This document shows, in pieces, positions 43,301 through 51,282 of a stretch of DNA of 64,000 nt. Location: positions 1 to 64,000 of IMG/VR virus record IMGVR_UViG_3300042894_007079. One strand, given 5' to 3'. The notes below the pieces were generated by a model. That model had not been told where the DNA came from. It did not search any database and saw only the letters and a program-made list of their open reading frames with translations. The stretch is from a virus. A program made the position numbers and the translations under genes. How positions within the stretch are numbered: the first letter of the stretch is position 1; each line of letters opens with the position of its first letter.

Positions 43301-44593
43301 AAGTGATGCTCCTTTTCCTACAATTTTATCAATTACAGTAACTCCAAGAGCTATTGGTACAAAGAAGTAAGACATCACGGCAAACAATATGGCTATACCA
43401 AGTGCTGTTAAGAATTGAAATAAACCAATTGGTGCAACTAATTGTAGTATCCAGGATGAAAGTGTTATTGCGGTTGCTATTGCGACTAAAACAAGTGGTA
43501 GTAACCAAGCAGCTTTTTTCGCATTTAACAGTTTATCTATTAAGACTATAGCCGCTGCAATCTCAACCATAGTAAATCCAATAATCATAAAGATTGCTGA
43601 GATAGCTATTGCTGTAAGTGCTTGTAATAAACCTATTGGTACAATTAACTGCATAATCCAAGAAGACATTGTAATTGCTGTGGCTACTGCTACTAATACC
43701 AATGGAAATATCCAAGTCGCTTTTTTCCCTAATATTTTATCAGTTAGTAAAATTGCCGTTGCGATTCTTTGTAGAGAAAGTCCAATTATGGCAAATACTG
43801 CCGAAATGGCTATTGCTGTAAGTGCTTGTAGCATACCAATTGGTACGATAGCAGACATTACCCAAGATGACATTGTTACTGCGGTTGCTATTGCCACCAT
43901 TATCAGTGGAACTGCCCATAGGTTTTTAGTACCCAATATTCTATGAAATGCTACAATACCTATTGCGAGTTTTTCTAAGCTCATTCCAATAATAGCAAAC
44001 ATTCCGGCAATTGCTCCGGCTGTCAATAGTTGTATAACACCGACTGGTACAATCATTCTAAGTATCCAGGATGACATAGTTATAGCAATAGACATTGTGA
44101 CCATTGTTAATGATGCAACCATTGCTTCTTTTAAAGATAGTTTTAGTCTAGCAACTTTTTCAAAAGCTTGCGCAACAACCCAAATAGCAAGTCCAAGTGC
44201 AATTACTGATATAAAGTCTATTTTTCCAACTAGTTTGAAGGCCATACCAATTGCTAGTACTGCTACTGCTATAAGTAAGATTGTACCGATGCCTTTTTTA
44301 AGAGCACTTTCTTTCTTTTTGTCTTTGCCTATATCTTCCATAAAAGCATCTTTTTTAGATTCTTTTTCTTTGGAAATTGCTGGAATAGTTTTTTGTTGTT
44401 TTAAAATCTCTTGAGTATCTGCCTTAATTGATTTTAGTTGAGTATTAATACTTTGAAGTTGTTTACCAAAGTCACCACCTTGTAAAGCTTGCACAGAAGA
44501 GCTTTTAGCTTCTTGCTTACTTTCTAAAGCGGAAGCTATCTCTTCTAAGACAGTGCCTAAGTTTTCTAATGCTGCGAGTAATCTTTGGTCCAT
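40358..44593 (-). CDS. Tape-measure protein candidate with many membrane-type repeats
   Basis: 1411 residues. Residues 1-100 are soluble and coiled-coil-like. From about 105 to 860 the chain is a series of hydrophobic repeats: first about five units with AITMSSWIxQLIVPIGLLQALTA, then five or more units of the type GKYxKYPGxxWxxSVGxxMTGFGAAVV followed by GLGALAIIIGTKMVPKIAQTIV. The rest (860-1411) is helical and more polar. Length, repeat structure and hydrophobicity fit a tail tape measure that forms a membrane channel on DNA entry; by the usual 0.15 nm per residue it would imply a tail near 210 nm. An unrelated membrane protein cannot be excluded. Confidence 0.65.
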   Translation of the reverse strand: MDQRLLAALENLGTVLEEIASALESKQEAKSSSVQALQGGDFGKQLQSINTQLKSIKADTQEILKQQKTIPAISKEKESKKDAFMEDIGKDKKKESALKKGIGTILLIAVAVLAIGMAFKLVGKIDFISVIALGLAIWVVAQAFEKVARLKLSLKEAMVASLTMVTMSIAITMSSWILRMIVPVGVIQLLTAGAIAGMFAIIGMSLEKLAIGIVAFHRILGTKNLWAVPLIMVAIATAVTMSSWVMSAIVPIGMLQALTAIAISAVFAIIGLSLQRIATAILLTDKILGKKATWIFPLVLVAVATAITMSSWIMQLIVPIGLLQALTAIAISAIFMIIGFTMVEIAAAIVLIDKLLNAKKAAWLLPLVLVAIATAITLSSWILQLVAPIGLFQFLTALGIAILFAVMSYFFVPIALGVTVIDKIVGKGASLLIPLIFVALSLAIMLSSHILAMTAKMDPTQILNIVLFGIGLGLVVLAMLPAVLLVGIAAVSGVGAGAIALGVLMVPLIAAAVAISSHIIAMGKYTKYPSLGWVLAVGLAMTGFGAAVVGLGFIALTGLGLGAAAIMIGTLMVPLIAKTIVKTDSIISKGKYNKYPGLGWIASVGTSMTLFGAAVVGLGILSITGLGLGALAIIIGTKMVPKIAQTIVDVDKIISKGKYNKYPGAEWIASVGITMTGFGAAVVALGILSIQGMGLGALAIIIGTKMVPKIAQTIVDVDKIISKGKYTKYPDWKWILSVGTTMTGFGYAVVSLGILAITGFGLGAVAIVAGTLAVPLIAKTIVKVDKIISGGKYDKYPGWQWAVSVGSLMTVFGLSVLTLGGFIVGSLGLGYVALKAGQSAVKIIAQSIVDVAWIFNKSSAAFKKGPTKEWAEGVAISLGAFAPVYKMMMKGGILTLFSGVGPSPKQFAQAIKTISQGIVDAAWFFAGAKVAFTGGPKKEWSEGVGKAIGAFAPVYKILMEQKGLFGTGVSIYAVKKGIKAITYGIVESAKIFSKNKAQFDNYPSVKWASGVSKAIGAFSPVIKTLMKSEVMEGATKVSLMISSIKAISSAIVFSAKKFGEVKNWLQLSETGVPSKKWSWKVKNALQSFSRTARTLKASQKEIWRTQNIAKGLAGTAQIFWKNRKAFDLRVSDDVYRWGNYLLRPNGIFYQFMNLTKWLKTQEKSMNKGALGALGEGLLAVANPVGFLIMKATGASSKSTGDIVADTALRMVRVARILFQGRKFFKLDIDPNYMKKVGKNMLDFNFIVKKLAEAEDSKGFLKSMGDGINGLFGNDPISKIARRMITLAGAYDKLATALMKLGGAMKVLNISDARMLGGITRAIADGRSVKEGGPQPTRPMAAVRSEITRVKEGIGRGAGPMNKDAEKERKLFKRMDEILKVLKNIDRSVASVDEFISDQSEGKYPSSGGQLF

Positions 44594-44610
44594 ATTTAAT
44601 TGATTCCAAT

Positions 44611-44620
44611 TATATATTAA
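44611..44620 (-). promoter_or_regulatory. Putative late promoter box for the tape-measure gene
   Basis: On the minus strand TTAATATATA ends 17 nt before the ATG. A plus-strand copy lies 18 nt away for the divergent gene. Confidence 0.6.
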
Positions 44621-44638
44621 AAACTAACTATTCTTTAC

Positions 44639-44648
44639 TTAATATATA
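44639..44648 (+). promoter_or_regulatory. Putative late promoter box (divergent partner)
   Basis: TTAATATATA ends 17 nt before the ATG at 44666, mirroring the spacing of the minus-strand box. Confidence 0.6.
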
Positions 44649-44665
44649 TAGAAAATAAAAGTCGT

Positions 44666-45124
44666 ATGACAGAAGTGAAAAGACTAATTAAATATTACCT
44701 TTTAGGTGAGTCTTTGAAAGAGATTGAGATGAACAAAATTCTCGATAAAATCTCAAGAAAAAAGAAATTGACAATTAGAGAAAAGAATTTCTTAGAATTG
44801 TATAATGAAACATCTGAAGATGATGCAAGAGATTATATGATGTTATCAAAAAATGTGGCTTTCAAAAGATTAAAACATTTATTAGATAATGGAAAAAAGA
44901 TAATTTGTGACTTACATGATAGAAATGGTAAAATTGGTCTACAGATTATTGATTTAGAAAATGATATTGAAAATGAATTTTGTGAAATAAAATTAAAAGA
45001 CCAATCAATATTCAAATTACAAGACAAATTTTTATATAACATAACATATAACTTAAAGAAAAATCTTTATTCTTTGACAGAACAAGATGAATACTTCGAA
45101 AAAATAGAACATACAAATGATTAA
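44666..45124 (+). CDS. Unrecognised 152-residue protein
   Basis: Basic helical N-terminal half (KKLTIREKNFLELYNETSEDDARDYM) and a small beta-rich C-terminal part with GKKIICDLHDRNGKIGLQI. It shares an 8-nt overlap with the next leader-type gene, so the two are coupled. No family recognised. Confidence 0.55.
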   Translation: MTEVKRLIKYYLLGESLKEIEMNKILDKISRKKKLTIREKNFLELYNETSEDDARDYMMLSKNVAFKRLKHLLDNGKKIICDLHDRNGKIGLQIIDLENDIENEFCEIKLKDQSIFKLQDKFLYNITYNLKKNLYSLTEQDEYFEKIEHTND

Positions 45125-45440
45125 AAAATTTAAAGAATTTATTAATGAAGAAGTTTCTGGTACTGAAATTCCACAAAAGAATAAAGGTAGTTATTTTGGA
45201 CCGGCTTATGGAGATACCGTAAGTCCAAACACAATCAATGCTTTTCACACAAGTATGACGAGTGTTGGTGGTGTTGATAATAAAAACTCTAAAAACGATT
45301 TAACTTCTGATATTTTTACAATAGACGACTATAAAGAAATGAGAATAGAATATCTTAAAGCCGGTGGAAAAGAATCAGATTTAAGTGGTGATAAAGAGGT
45401 AGATATTCCTATAATGTCTGAATTTTTAAACAATGATTAA
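45117..45440 (+). CDS. Small leader-bearing protein (MIKKFKEFINEE)
   Basis: 107 residues. The first 12 residues are the closest match here to the T4 capsid-targeting sequence (MKTYQEFIAE): basic start, aromatic residues, then FINE (Glu11). The rest is Gly/Ser/Asp-rich with an acidic helical tail. Probably a head-internal protein. Confidence 0.6.
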   Translation: MIKKFKEFINEEVSGTEIPQKNKGSYFGPAYGDTVSPNTINAFHTSMTSVGGVDNKNSKNDLTSDIFTIDDYKEMRIEYLKAGGKESDLSGDKEVDIPIMSEFLNND

Positions 45441-45480
45441 GGAATTGAATATATAAATTGATAAAAACAGAAATCAAATT

Positions 45481-46812
45481 ATGGCAAAATTAGTAACTAT
45501 TAATGGTTTAAATGACAATGAGCTTTTATCAGGTATTTTATCTGATGAAATTATTGTATATGAAGACATACAAGGAAGTAAAATATGGGTTAATTGGAAC
45601 GGCAAAGAGTTCACTATTAAACCAAAGTCACTTTCTAATGAACCAATCAATTTAATTGATTTGGCAATGCAGAATTATTACAATCCTGTAATAAATTATT
45701 TTAATTCTTTAGATGAAAGAGTAAAAGGACTACTTAATAAAAAATGGTCTTTTTGTTTTGAGTATTTCCCTGATAACCAACCAGCTAATATTGAATATGA
45801 TAAAGTTCCAAAAAATCAACTTGTACTTACTTTTATCAATAAATCTGGTAAGTATGAATTTAATATTGATGAGTTAGATGAATATGCTAGACTTTTAGAT
45901 GTTGAGATGTTGCCTATAATATATCAGGGTAAATTGACTGAAACTATGAAAGAGGCTATAAAATACTTTATCAATACTTCGGAAAAAGATTTAGAGTATA
46001 TTTTTGGTGAAAAATCATTTGCTTATTTCTTTTATAAAATTTTAAATCCAAGCATTAAAAATTCATTTTTGATGAACGGTGAAGAGTTTCAACATAATGT
46101 TGAAAAGTTAATCATAAGAACTTCTACTGATGATATGAGTTTTGAGTTATTAAATCCACTTTATTCAAGAATGAGTCAAGATAACGATACTGATTTTGTT
46201 GAGATATACACATTAATATTGGTCAATTTTCTTAACTTCTGTCAATCTGTAAATATTAAACAGGTAAAACTAAAAGGTGAAAAAAAAGACGAGTGTTACA
46301 TTTATTTAATTTGTAAACTTTATAATATTTATGTTGGTGAAGTAAAAGAAGATTTGTTAAATTTTGATTTTATTGTACCAGAATTTTTTGATAAAGAAAA
46401 ATTTAAAATTAATACTGAGTTGATTAGTAATAAATTAACAAAAGATTACATTGAAGACGATCCAAAATTAGAATATATTTTCAAAGTAATTTTAGGTTCT
46501 TTTAATAAAAAGAAAAAAAAACCTATTGGAATTTTTACTGAAAATACAGTAAAGTTATTTAATAAGTTTGTTGAAGAAATTGACATTCATATTAGTCAAT
46601 ATTTAAACAAAATGCATGAGATTGAATTAGGAAGAGCTGGTCTATTAGACTTTGGTGACTTCTTTGAAATACAATATGATACCGATTCTGAGGGTAATGT
46701 TTATCCTGATGTCTATGATGAGATACAAAAAGGTTCTTCTGATAAAAAGAAAAAAGGTAAAGGTGGTAAAATGCCAATAACTCCAGAGGAAACTACTAAA
46801 AAAATTAGTTAA
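45481..46812 (+). CDS. 443-residue protein with possible nucleotidyltransferase (ligase-like) fold
   Basis: The first 220 residues resemble the RNA/DNA ligase order of motifs: a Lys-x-Trp-Val-x-Trp-Asn-Gly stretch at about 33-40 where motif I (KxDG) would be, KWSFCFEYF near 88 (motif III-like) and VEKLIIRT near 210 (motif IV-like). The exact catalytic KxDG is not seen, so activity is doubtful. The C-terminal half is helical with a very basic KKKKKPIG and Lys/Gly-rich tail. It lies among leader-type virion genes. It may be a structural protein with a borrowed fold. Confidence 0.5.
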   Translation: MAKLVTINGLNDNELLSGILSDEIIVYEDIQGSKIWVNWNGKEFTIKPKSLSNEPINLIDLAMQNYYNPVINYFNSLDERVKGLLNKKWSFCFEYFPDNQPANIEYDKVPKNQLVLTFINKSGKYEFNIDELDEYARLLDVEMLPIIYQGKLTETMKEAIKYFINTSEKDLEYIFGEKSFAYFFYKILNPSIKNSFLMNGEEFQHNVEKLIIRTSTDDMSFELLNPLYSRMSQDNDTDFVEIYTLILVNFLNFCQSVNIKQVKLKGEKKDECYIYLICKLYNIYVGEVKEDLLNFDFIVPEFFDKEKFKINTELISNKLTKDYIEDDPKLEYIFKVILGSFNKKKKKPIGIFTENTVKLFNKFVEEIDIHISQYLNKMHEIELGRAGLLDFGDFFEIQYDTDSEGNVYPDVYDEIQKGSSDKKKKGKGGKMPITPEETTKKIS

Positions 46813-46828
46813 AAAACACTTTTTTAAT

Positions 46829-46838
46829 TTAATATATA
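46829..46838 (+). promoter_or_regulatory. Putative late promoter box (TTAATATATA)
   Basis: Ends 19 nt before the ATG at 46858. Confidence 0.55.
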
Positions 46839-46857
46839 CTAAAAAATAAACAAAGGT

Positions 46858-47442
46858 ATGAAATATATCAAAACTTATGAAAATTTTAATTATCAACCTG
46901 TAAACGAAGAACTATTTGGTTTGTGGGAAAAAATTAAAGGTATGTATTCCAAAGCTAAAGAAGTCGTAGACAAAATTGTTCAAAGTATGAGTCCTGAGCA
47001 ACTACAAGATGCTGCAAATTATCTTTCTGATAAAGGATTAACTCCTGAGTTGGCAAAACAAGCCGCTGAGAAGTTGGGTGTTGAAAAAAATGAACCATCA
47101 CCAGAAGTCGCTGAAGACATAGCTGAGATTGTTGAGGTTGAAACTTCAGAAAATTCTAAATATTTAAAAGAAGGTGTTGAAGAAACTGTAAAATTTAGAT
47201 TGATTAAATGGTTGGGTATGCCAGCTCTTACTACATTTTTTGCTTGGCTATACTCAATAGTAGGTAGAGCAGCGGCAGTTGGTTGGGCATCAGAGCCGAA
47301 ATGGATTACAGATCTTCACGATGCACTTGGTGGATTTGGTGGTCCGCTATCGTTTATTTTAGTAGCAATTACTTTCATATTGTTTATTATTACAGTTATG
47401 AAAATGACAACTAAAGGGCCTGTTTTCACAAAAAAATTCTAA
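46858..47442 (+). CDS. Leader-bearing membrane protein
   Basis: 194 residues. The leader MKYIKTYENFNYQPVNEE ends in a PVNE site (Glu17), the same position as in the ankyrin protein. Residues 20-110 are helical and polar. The C-terminal half has two transmembrane segments (about 124-140 and 162-182) with Gly/Trp-rich residues between. A head protein able to insert in the host membrane after entry is an attractive reading, but inferred. A strong terminator follows. Confidence 0.6.
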   Translation: MKYIKTYENFNYQPVNEELFGLWEKIKGMYSKAKEVVDKIVQSMSPEQLQDAANYLSDKGLTPELAKQAAEKLGVEKNEPSPEVAEDIAEIVEVETSENSKYLKEGVEETVKFRLIKWLGMPALTTFFAWLYSIVGRAAAVGWASEPKWITDLHDALGGFGGPLSFILVAITFILFIITVMKMTTKGPVFTKKF

Positions 47443-47460
47443 TATAATTTAATTAACAAA

Positions 47461-47490
47461 AAAAAGTGATACGAAAGTATCACTTTTTTT
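47461..47490. terminator. Bidirectional terminator
   Basis: A 12-bp stem (AAAAAGTGATAC/GTATCACTTTTT) with GAAA loop between convergent genes; it extends into the last codons of the minus-strand gene. Confidence 0.92.
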
Positions 47491-47797
47491 GTTTAAGATG
47501 ATTTCTAATAGTAGAGATTAAAAAATCAAAAGATTTATTTTCTTGTTTATATTTTTCTTTTTCGATTAATTTTTTACTAAAAAATAACCAGAAAATAAAA
47601 TGACATACCAATCCTATAAATACATTGAATCCAAAAATATAGAATGAAAAAAGTGTGCTAAATAAAGATAATGAAAAATATCCTGCCTCATTATTTATTA
47701 ATTTGAGTGCTGTCAAAATAAATATTTTTTTTCTATTTGAAAAATTAGACTTTTTTTCAAATCCTTCAATTTCTTTAAGTAGTTGTGTCTTATCCAT
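47480..47797 (-). CDS. Small membrane protein
   Basis: 105 residues with two hydrophobic segments in the middle (FSLSLFSTLFSFYIFGF, FIGLVCHFIFWLFF) and basic ends. It has its own Bacteroidetes-type promoter, unlike the neighbouring late genes, so it may be expressed early. A superinfection-exclusion or host-membrane role is possible (inference). Confidence 0.5.
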   Translation of the reverse strand: MDKTQLLKEIEGFEKKSNFSNRKKIFILTALKLINNEAGYFSLSLFSTLFSFYIFGFNVFIGLVCHFIFWLFFSKKLIEKEKYKQENKSFDFLISTIRNHLKQKK

Positions 47798-47814
47798 TTT
47801 ATTTATATATTTTA

Positions 47815-47844
47815 CAAATATAACACAAAAATCTTAATTACAAA
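47815..47844 (-). promoter_or_regulatory. Bacteroidetes-type promoter for the small membrane protein
   Basis: On the minus strand TTTG (47844-47841), an 18-bp spacer and TATATTTG (47822-47815) match TTTG / TAnnTTTG. The predicted RNA start lies about 10 nt before the ATG. Confidence 0.55.
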
Positions 47845-47874
47845 AACAAAATCTTAATTTTTTATAAAAATTGT

Positions 47875-48090
47875 ATGAGACAAATTAATATTGAAATTCA
47901 ATCGACCGAAGTTAAGTCTGTGATGAAGCCTATCAAAACAAGATGGTCTTATGAGATAATAACTGATTTAAATGATAAAAACGGTTTCTATGGAATTGAT
48001 AATGAAACCGCTAAAGAATTAGCAATTGCGATTAGAAGAGAGATGCGCCTTAAATCAATCAAAAATATATTTTCTGAACAAAAACCATAA
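47875..48090 (+). CDS. Unrecognised 71-residue protein
   Basis: Small basic protein: beta-rich start (MRQINIEIQSTEVK), WSYEIITDLNDKNGFYGID, then a helix (NETAKELAIAIRREMRLKSIKN). No family recognised. It is upstream of the polymerase-palm-like gene on the same strand. Confidence 0.5.
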   Translation: MRQINIEIQSTEVKSVMKPIKTRWSYEIITDLNDKNGFYGIDNETAKELAIAIRREMRLKSIKNIFSEQKP

Positions 48091-48113
48091 GATAGATTTC
48101 ATATATAATCTAT

Positions 48114-49343
48114 ATGCAAATCAATAACAATCTTCAATCATATTATCAATCAAACATAAAACAAAAACTTACCAAAAAAAATAAATCTTTACAATTTTTA
48201 CCAAGTTGTTTAGAAGATATTTCTACTAAAAAGACAATCATTTATAAGTCTCAAAAGATTAAACCCGCATACTTAATAGATATAGTTCATAATCTACTAT
48301 TAAAATATTATTTTAAAAAAGATAATAAATTCGCATTAAATGCCACTGTATTAAAGGATAGATATGGTCATCTTTATAAACTATATGTAGATTATCTAAT
48401 TGAAAACAATGTTATACATATGATTTATAACTATAGAGCTGGAAAAAACTCTAGAATTTACGCACTTAATTCTTCTATATTTAAACAAAAAATTAACAGA
48501 ACAAGTAACTTTGATAAAACTTTACTTAAAAAGTATAAGAAAAAAATATTTGATACTTTAGACTTTGTTGATGAAAATGTTTCTACAATCGGTCCCGAGA
48601 TTAGAGAAAAACTAATATCAGATCTTTTTTCAGTTGATATTGATTTTGAAAGAAGTTTATTTTATTTAAATATGTTAAAGAAGTCTGATGTCGACATTTA
48701 TAATAGAAATATCTACTCAGTTGAATCAATTAACGATAAACATATCTTTTATCATTTTGATGACTATGGTCGCTTACATACAAATTTTACCATTTTAAAA
48801 TCTTTCATAAGAAAAAACTGTTTAACTATTGATGGTGAAGAGACTTGTGAAATTGATATCAAAAATAGTCAACCACTTTTTCTTTGTAAATTAATTCAAG
48901 ATACACAAACTGCTTGGGTCAATAAAGATGAGTTTAGATTTTTTAAACAGTTAGTTGTAAGTGGTAATTTTTATCAATATTTGATGCAGGTTACCGGTGA
49001 AAAAGATAGAAAAGTAATAAAAGAAATGACATATAAAGTATTATTTGGACATAATAGATCAAACTCTAAAGTTGATATCATTTTTTGTTCCAATTTTCCA
49101 ACGATACACAATTTTATAAAGTTATATAAAAAAGAGTTTGGAAGTCACAAAGTTTTGGCGCATGATTTACAGAGAGCTGAATCTAATTTGATTTACAATA
49201 AAATTATTAAAAAGATAATGTTGATTTTTCCAGATATAAAGATTGTGACTGTCCATGATAGTCTTATTTTTTCAAAAAAATGGAAAAATGAAATAGAACA
49301 AATTTTCAATAATGAGCTTGATTTAGAGTTGAATTTAAAGTAG
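48114..49343 (+). CDS. Protein with family-A polymerase-like palm motifs
   Basis: 409 residues. The N-terminal 210 residues are helical and basic. The C-terminal half carries motifs arranged as in family A DNA polymerases and single-subunit RNA polymerases: FDDYGRLHTNF, then CEIDIKNSQPLF (motif A, Asp with following SQ), EMTYKVLFGHNR (motif B-like helix with K...YKVLFG), and IVTVHDSLIF (motif C, HDS). Total length is too short for a standard Pol I. Similar unnamed proteins are found, as I recall, in Bacteroidetes mobile elements. It may copy or extend a primer, or make RNA; no direct evidence. A SELENOID-like exonuclease domain is absent. Confidence 0.6.
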   Translation: MQINNNLQSYYQSNIKQKLTKKNKSLQFLPSCLEDISTKKTIIYKSQKIKPAYLIDIVHNLLLKYYFKKDNKFALNATVLKDRYGHLYKLYVDYLIENNVIHMIYNYRAGKNSRIYALNSSIFKQKINRTSNFDKTLLKKYKKKIFDTLDFVDENVSTIGPEIREKLISDLFSVDIDFERSLFYLNMLKKSDVDIYNRNIYSVESINDKHIFYHFDDYGRLHTNFTILKSFIRKNCLTIDGEETCEIDIKNSQPLFLCKLIQDTQTAWVNKDEFRFFKQLVVSGNFYQYLMQVTGEKDRKVIKEMTYKVLFGHNRSNSKVDIIFCSNFPTIHNFIKLYKKEFGSHKVLAHDLQRAESNLIYNKIIKKIMLIFPDIKIVTVHDSLIFSKKWKNEIEQIFNNELDLELNLK

Positions 49344-49352
49344 TTCATAATA

Positions 49353-49362
49353 TTAATATATA
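49353..49362 (+). promoter_or_regulatory. Putative late promoter box, 4 nt from a GTG start
   Basis: TTAATATATA ends 4 nt before the GTG at 49367, the same spacing as in three ATG-started genes, which supports that GTG as the start. Confidence 0.55.
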
Positions 49363-49366
49363 CTTT

Positions 49367-49906
49367 GTGTTAAATTTAAGTAGTCCAGAATTGTCTTTTA
49401 TTTTATTATCCGCTTCTAGTTTAGAGGATATGATGTCTATATTATGGGCAAAAAACTATCAGATACTACCAATACAGGGTTATTACCAAGAAAAATATGA
49501 AAACGCAGCATTAGCTTTTTCGGCAATTGATAATGATGAATTAAGAAAAGATTTGATTTTTTTACTTAATCATTTTCATCAAGATTGTGGTATAATCAAA
49601 TATAAAGGAGAATCTGGATCAAAGAAAGTTTTTAAAGATGGTTCAGAAAAGCCTTTAGGTATAGTTCTTTATAATACAGATGCTGATAATATATCATATC
49701 TATATAATGGTACTTCTTTTTCTTTTGTTGAACAAGTTAGATATTGGAAGCCAACTTGTAAAGAGGATTTAAAAGCCGGTATGATTGTGGAATATTTTAG
49801 TAATAAAAATTGGACAAAAAAAGAAATTAAAAACTTAGACATCGAATTTGAAGATATGTATAAGTTATTAATTAAGTATGATAAGATTAGAGTGGTATCT
49901 ATCTAA
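49367..49906 (+). CDS. Unrecognised 179-residue protein (GTG start)
   Basis: No ATG occurs before codon 22, and the late-type box sits 4 nt before the GTG, so GTG is chosen. The N-terminus (LSSPELSFILLSASSLEDMMSILW) and the middle (HFHQDCGIIKYKGE, GIVLYNTDADNISYLYN) suggest a small alpha/beta fold. No family recognised. It converges on the methyltransferase gene. Confidence 0.55.
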   Translation: MLNLSSPELSFILLSASSLEDMMSILWAKNYQILPIQGYYQEKYENAALAFSAIDNDELRKDLIFLLNHFHQDCGIIKYKGESGSKKVFKDGSEKPLGIVLYNTDADNISYLYNGTSFSFVEQVRYWKPTCKEDLKAGMIVEYFSNKNWTKKEIKNLDIEFEDMYKLLIKYDKIRVVSI

Positions 49907-49909
49907 ACT

Positions 49910-50530
49910 TTATATTTTTCTAAAAATAAAAATATCGTCTATTTCAATTTTTTCTAAACCTTCAACTTTTTCTAAAACAGACTTTAGACCAAGACCACTT
50001 TCGCGGTTTTCTATAATTAGTGAACCTGGTTTAATTTCATTTTTAAGTTTAGTATAATAATTGAATAAATCATTTTCTTCAATATATGGTGAATAAGAAT
50101 ATACTATATCGTAATTAGAAAAGTCACTTGTGGCAATGTCCGCTTCTATTAGATTTAATTCGCCATTCCAAAATTCAATTAGATTTTCTTTTAAATATTC
50201 AATATATTTAGTTTGTTTTTCTATACCATAAAAGGTGAATTTTATACCATTAATATCTTTTGATTGTAAATATAAATCAAAAAGAGCCGAGCCTAATCCA
50301 ATACCCGCGTCACAAATTTTAGTTTCTGATTTTAATAGATTTTTTTCGTTTAATCTTTGTAGTAAAAAAATGTTTTGTTCTAAATTGCTCATTATATAAT
50401 GCCACTCATTTGATGAAAGTTGATTCATTTTAACAGTCAGTTCCGTCATATTATCAAATGCTGTCCAAAGAGCATTTGAAGTTTTGACATATCTGACTAA
50501 CAGTGGATGTGGTTCGATTGTTTCTGTCAT
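49910..50530 (-). CDS. SAM-dependent methyltransferase-like protein
   Basis: 206 residues. Motif I of class I methyltransferases is KICDAGIGLGSALFDL (about 68-83), followed by FYGIEKQTKYIEYLKEN (acidic residue binding the ribose), NLIEADIATSDF and YDIVYSYSPY at the catalytic position. The last strand is short. The target could be protein, sugar or small molecule. It sits at the end of a minus-strand cluster with the capsid paralogue and a glycosyltransferase. Confidence 0.7.
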   Translation of the reverse strand: MTETIEPHPLLVRYVKTSNALWTAFDNMTELTVKMNQLSSNEWHYIMSNLEQNIFLLQRLNEKNLLKSETKICDAGIGLGSALFDLYLQSKDINGIKFTFYGIEKQTKYIEYLKENLIEFWNGELNLIEADIATSDFSNYDIVYSYSPYIEENDLFNYYTKLKNEIKPGSLIIENRESGLGLKSVLEKVEGLEKIEIDDIFIFRKI

Positions 50531-50535
50531 TTTTT

Positions 50536-51282
50536 TTAAATTATTTTAAACCAACAATATTGTTTATTCCAGTTTGGTGTTTGATTAAAGAAGTAATTTC
50601 CGGTTGTTGAATTATCTATAAATATTAATCCTGGTTGATCTATATTATTAGCTCTACAAACAATTATTTTATCATCATCTACTAAGTCACTATAGTGAGC
50701 TATTAATCCGTTGATATTATTTGAACCAAATTGATTGATTGCATTGTTGATATATGGTATTAATTTTTTACCGTAAAGTATAGATTTTGCAGGTCCTATT
50801 CTGCCATCCATCGCAATTATATTAGAACACATTAGTATCTTTGAGATTATCTTTCTATAATCTGTTTCGTATTCATCTATCAATTTATAGTCTAAGCTTT
50901 GATTTCTATGTTGAAGACTTTTCGGGCTTTGTGTATTTTGATTTAAAAAGTCAACTAATTGAATCCAAACTTTTTCATAACTCTCAAATCTCTGAGCAGT
51001 CATATTAATTTGCATTATTTTTGGACTTATAACACCCATTTGAGATGTTGAGTTATATTGTTGAGAAACATCAGTAACTTGATTTTCTCTAAATATGTTT
51101 AACTCTTCAACTTTGTCATCTAATATAGCATCAACAACTAGTTCTCGATTTTGTTGCTTCACTTTTCTCTGATATTCTTCATCGTCCGATGATATCATAT
51201 CAACATACATTAATTGAGCCTTTGGTAAGCTCATTTGTTTATCTGAGTAATTACAGATATTTTTTAAATCAGAAGGTGTCAT
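50536..51282 (-). CDS. Shortened paralogue of the major capsid protein
   Basis: 248 residues. The C-terminal half aligns by eye with the end of the major capsid protein: SNIIAMDGRIGPAKSI against SNYIATEGRVGPAQYL, and IIVCRANNIDQPGLIFID against VVLGRKNNPDQPGIIFVP. The N-terminal 100 residues do not obviously match. It is less than half the length of the capsid protein, so it cannot be a full shell subunit. It may be a vertex or minor head protein, or a decaying duplicate. It overlaps the next glycosyltransferase gene by 14 nt. Confidence 0.7.
   Translation of the reverse strand: MTPSDLKNICNYSDKQMSLPKAQLMYVDMISSDDEEYQRKVKQQNRELVVDAILDDKVEELNIFRENQVTDVSQQYNSTSQMGVISPKIMQINMTAQRFESYEKVWIQLVDFLNQNTQSPKSLQHRNQSLDYKLIDEYETDYRKIISKILMCSNIIAMDGRIGPAKSILYGKKLIPYINNAINQFGSNNINGLIAHYSDLVDDDKIIVCRANNIDQPGLIFIDNSTTGNYFFNQTPNWNKQYCWFKII

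Noticed and set aside
42690-43946. Plus-strand frames inside the tape-measure candidate
   Set aside because: They mirror the Ala/Ile-rich repeats of the minus-strand gene and lack start context.
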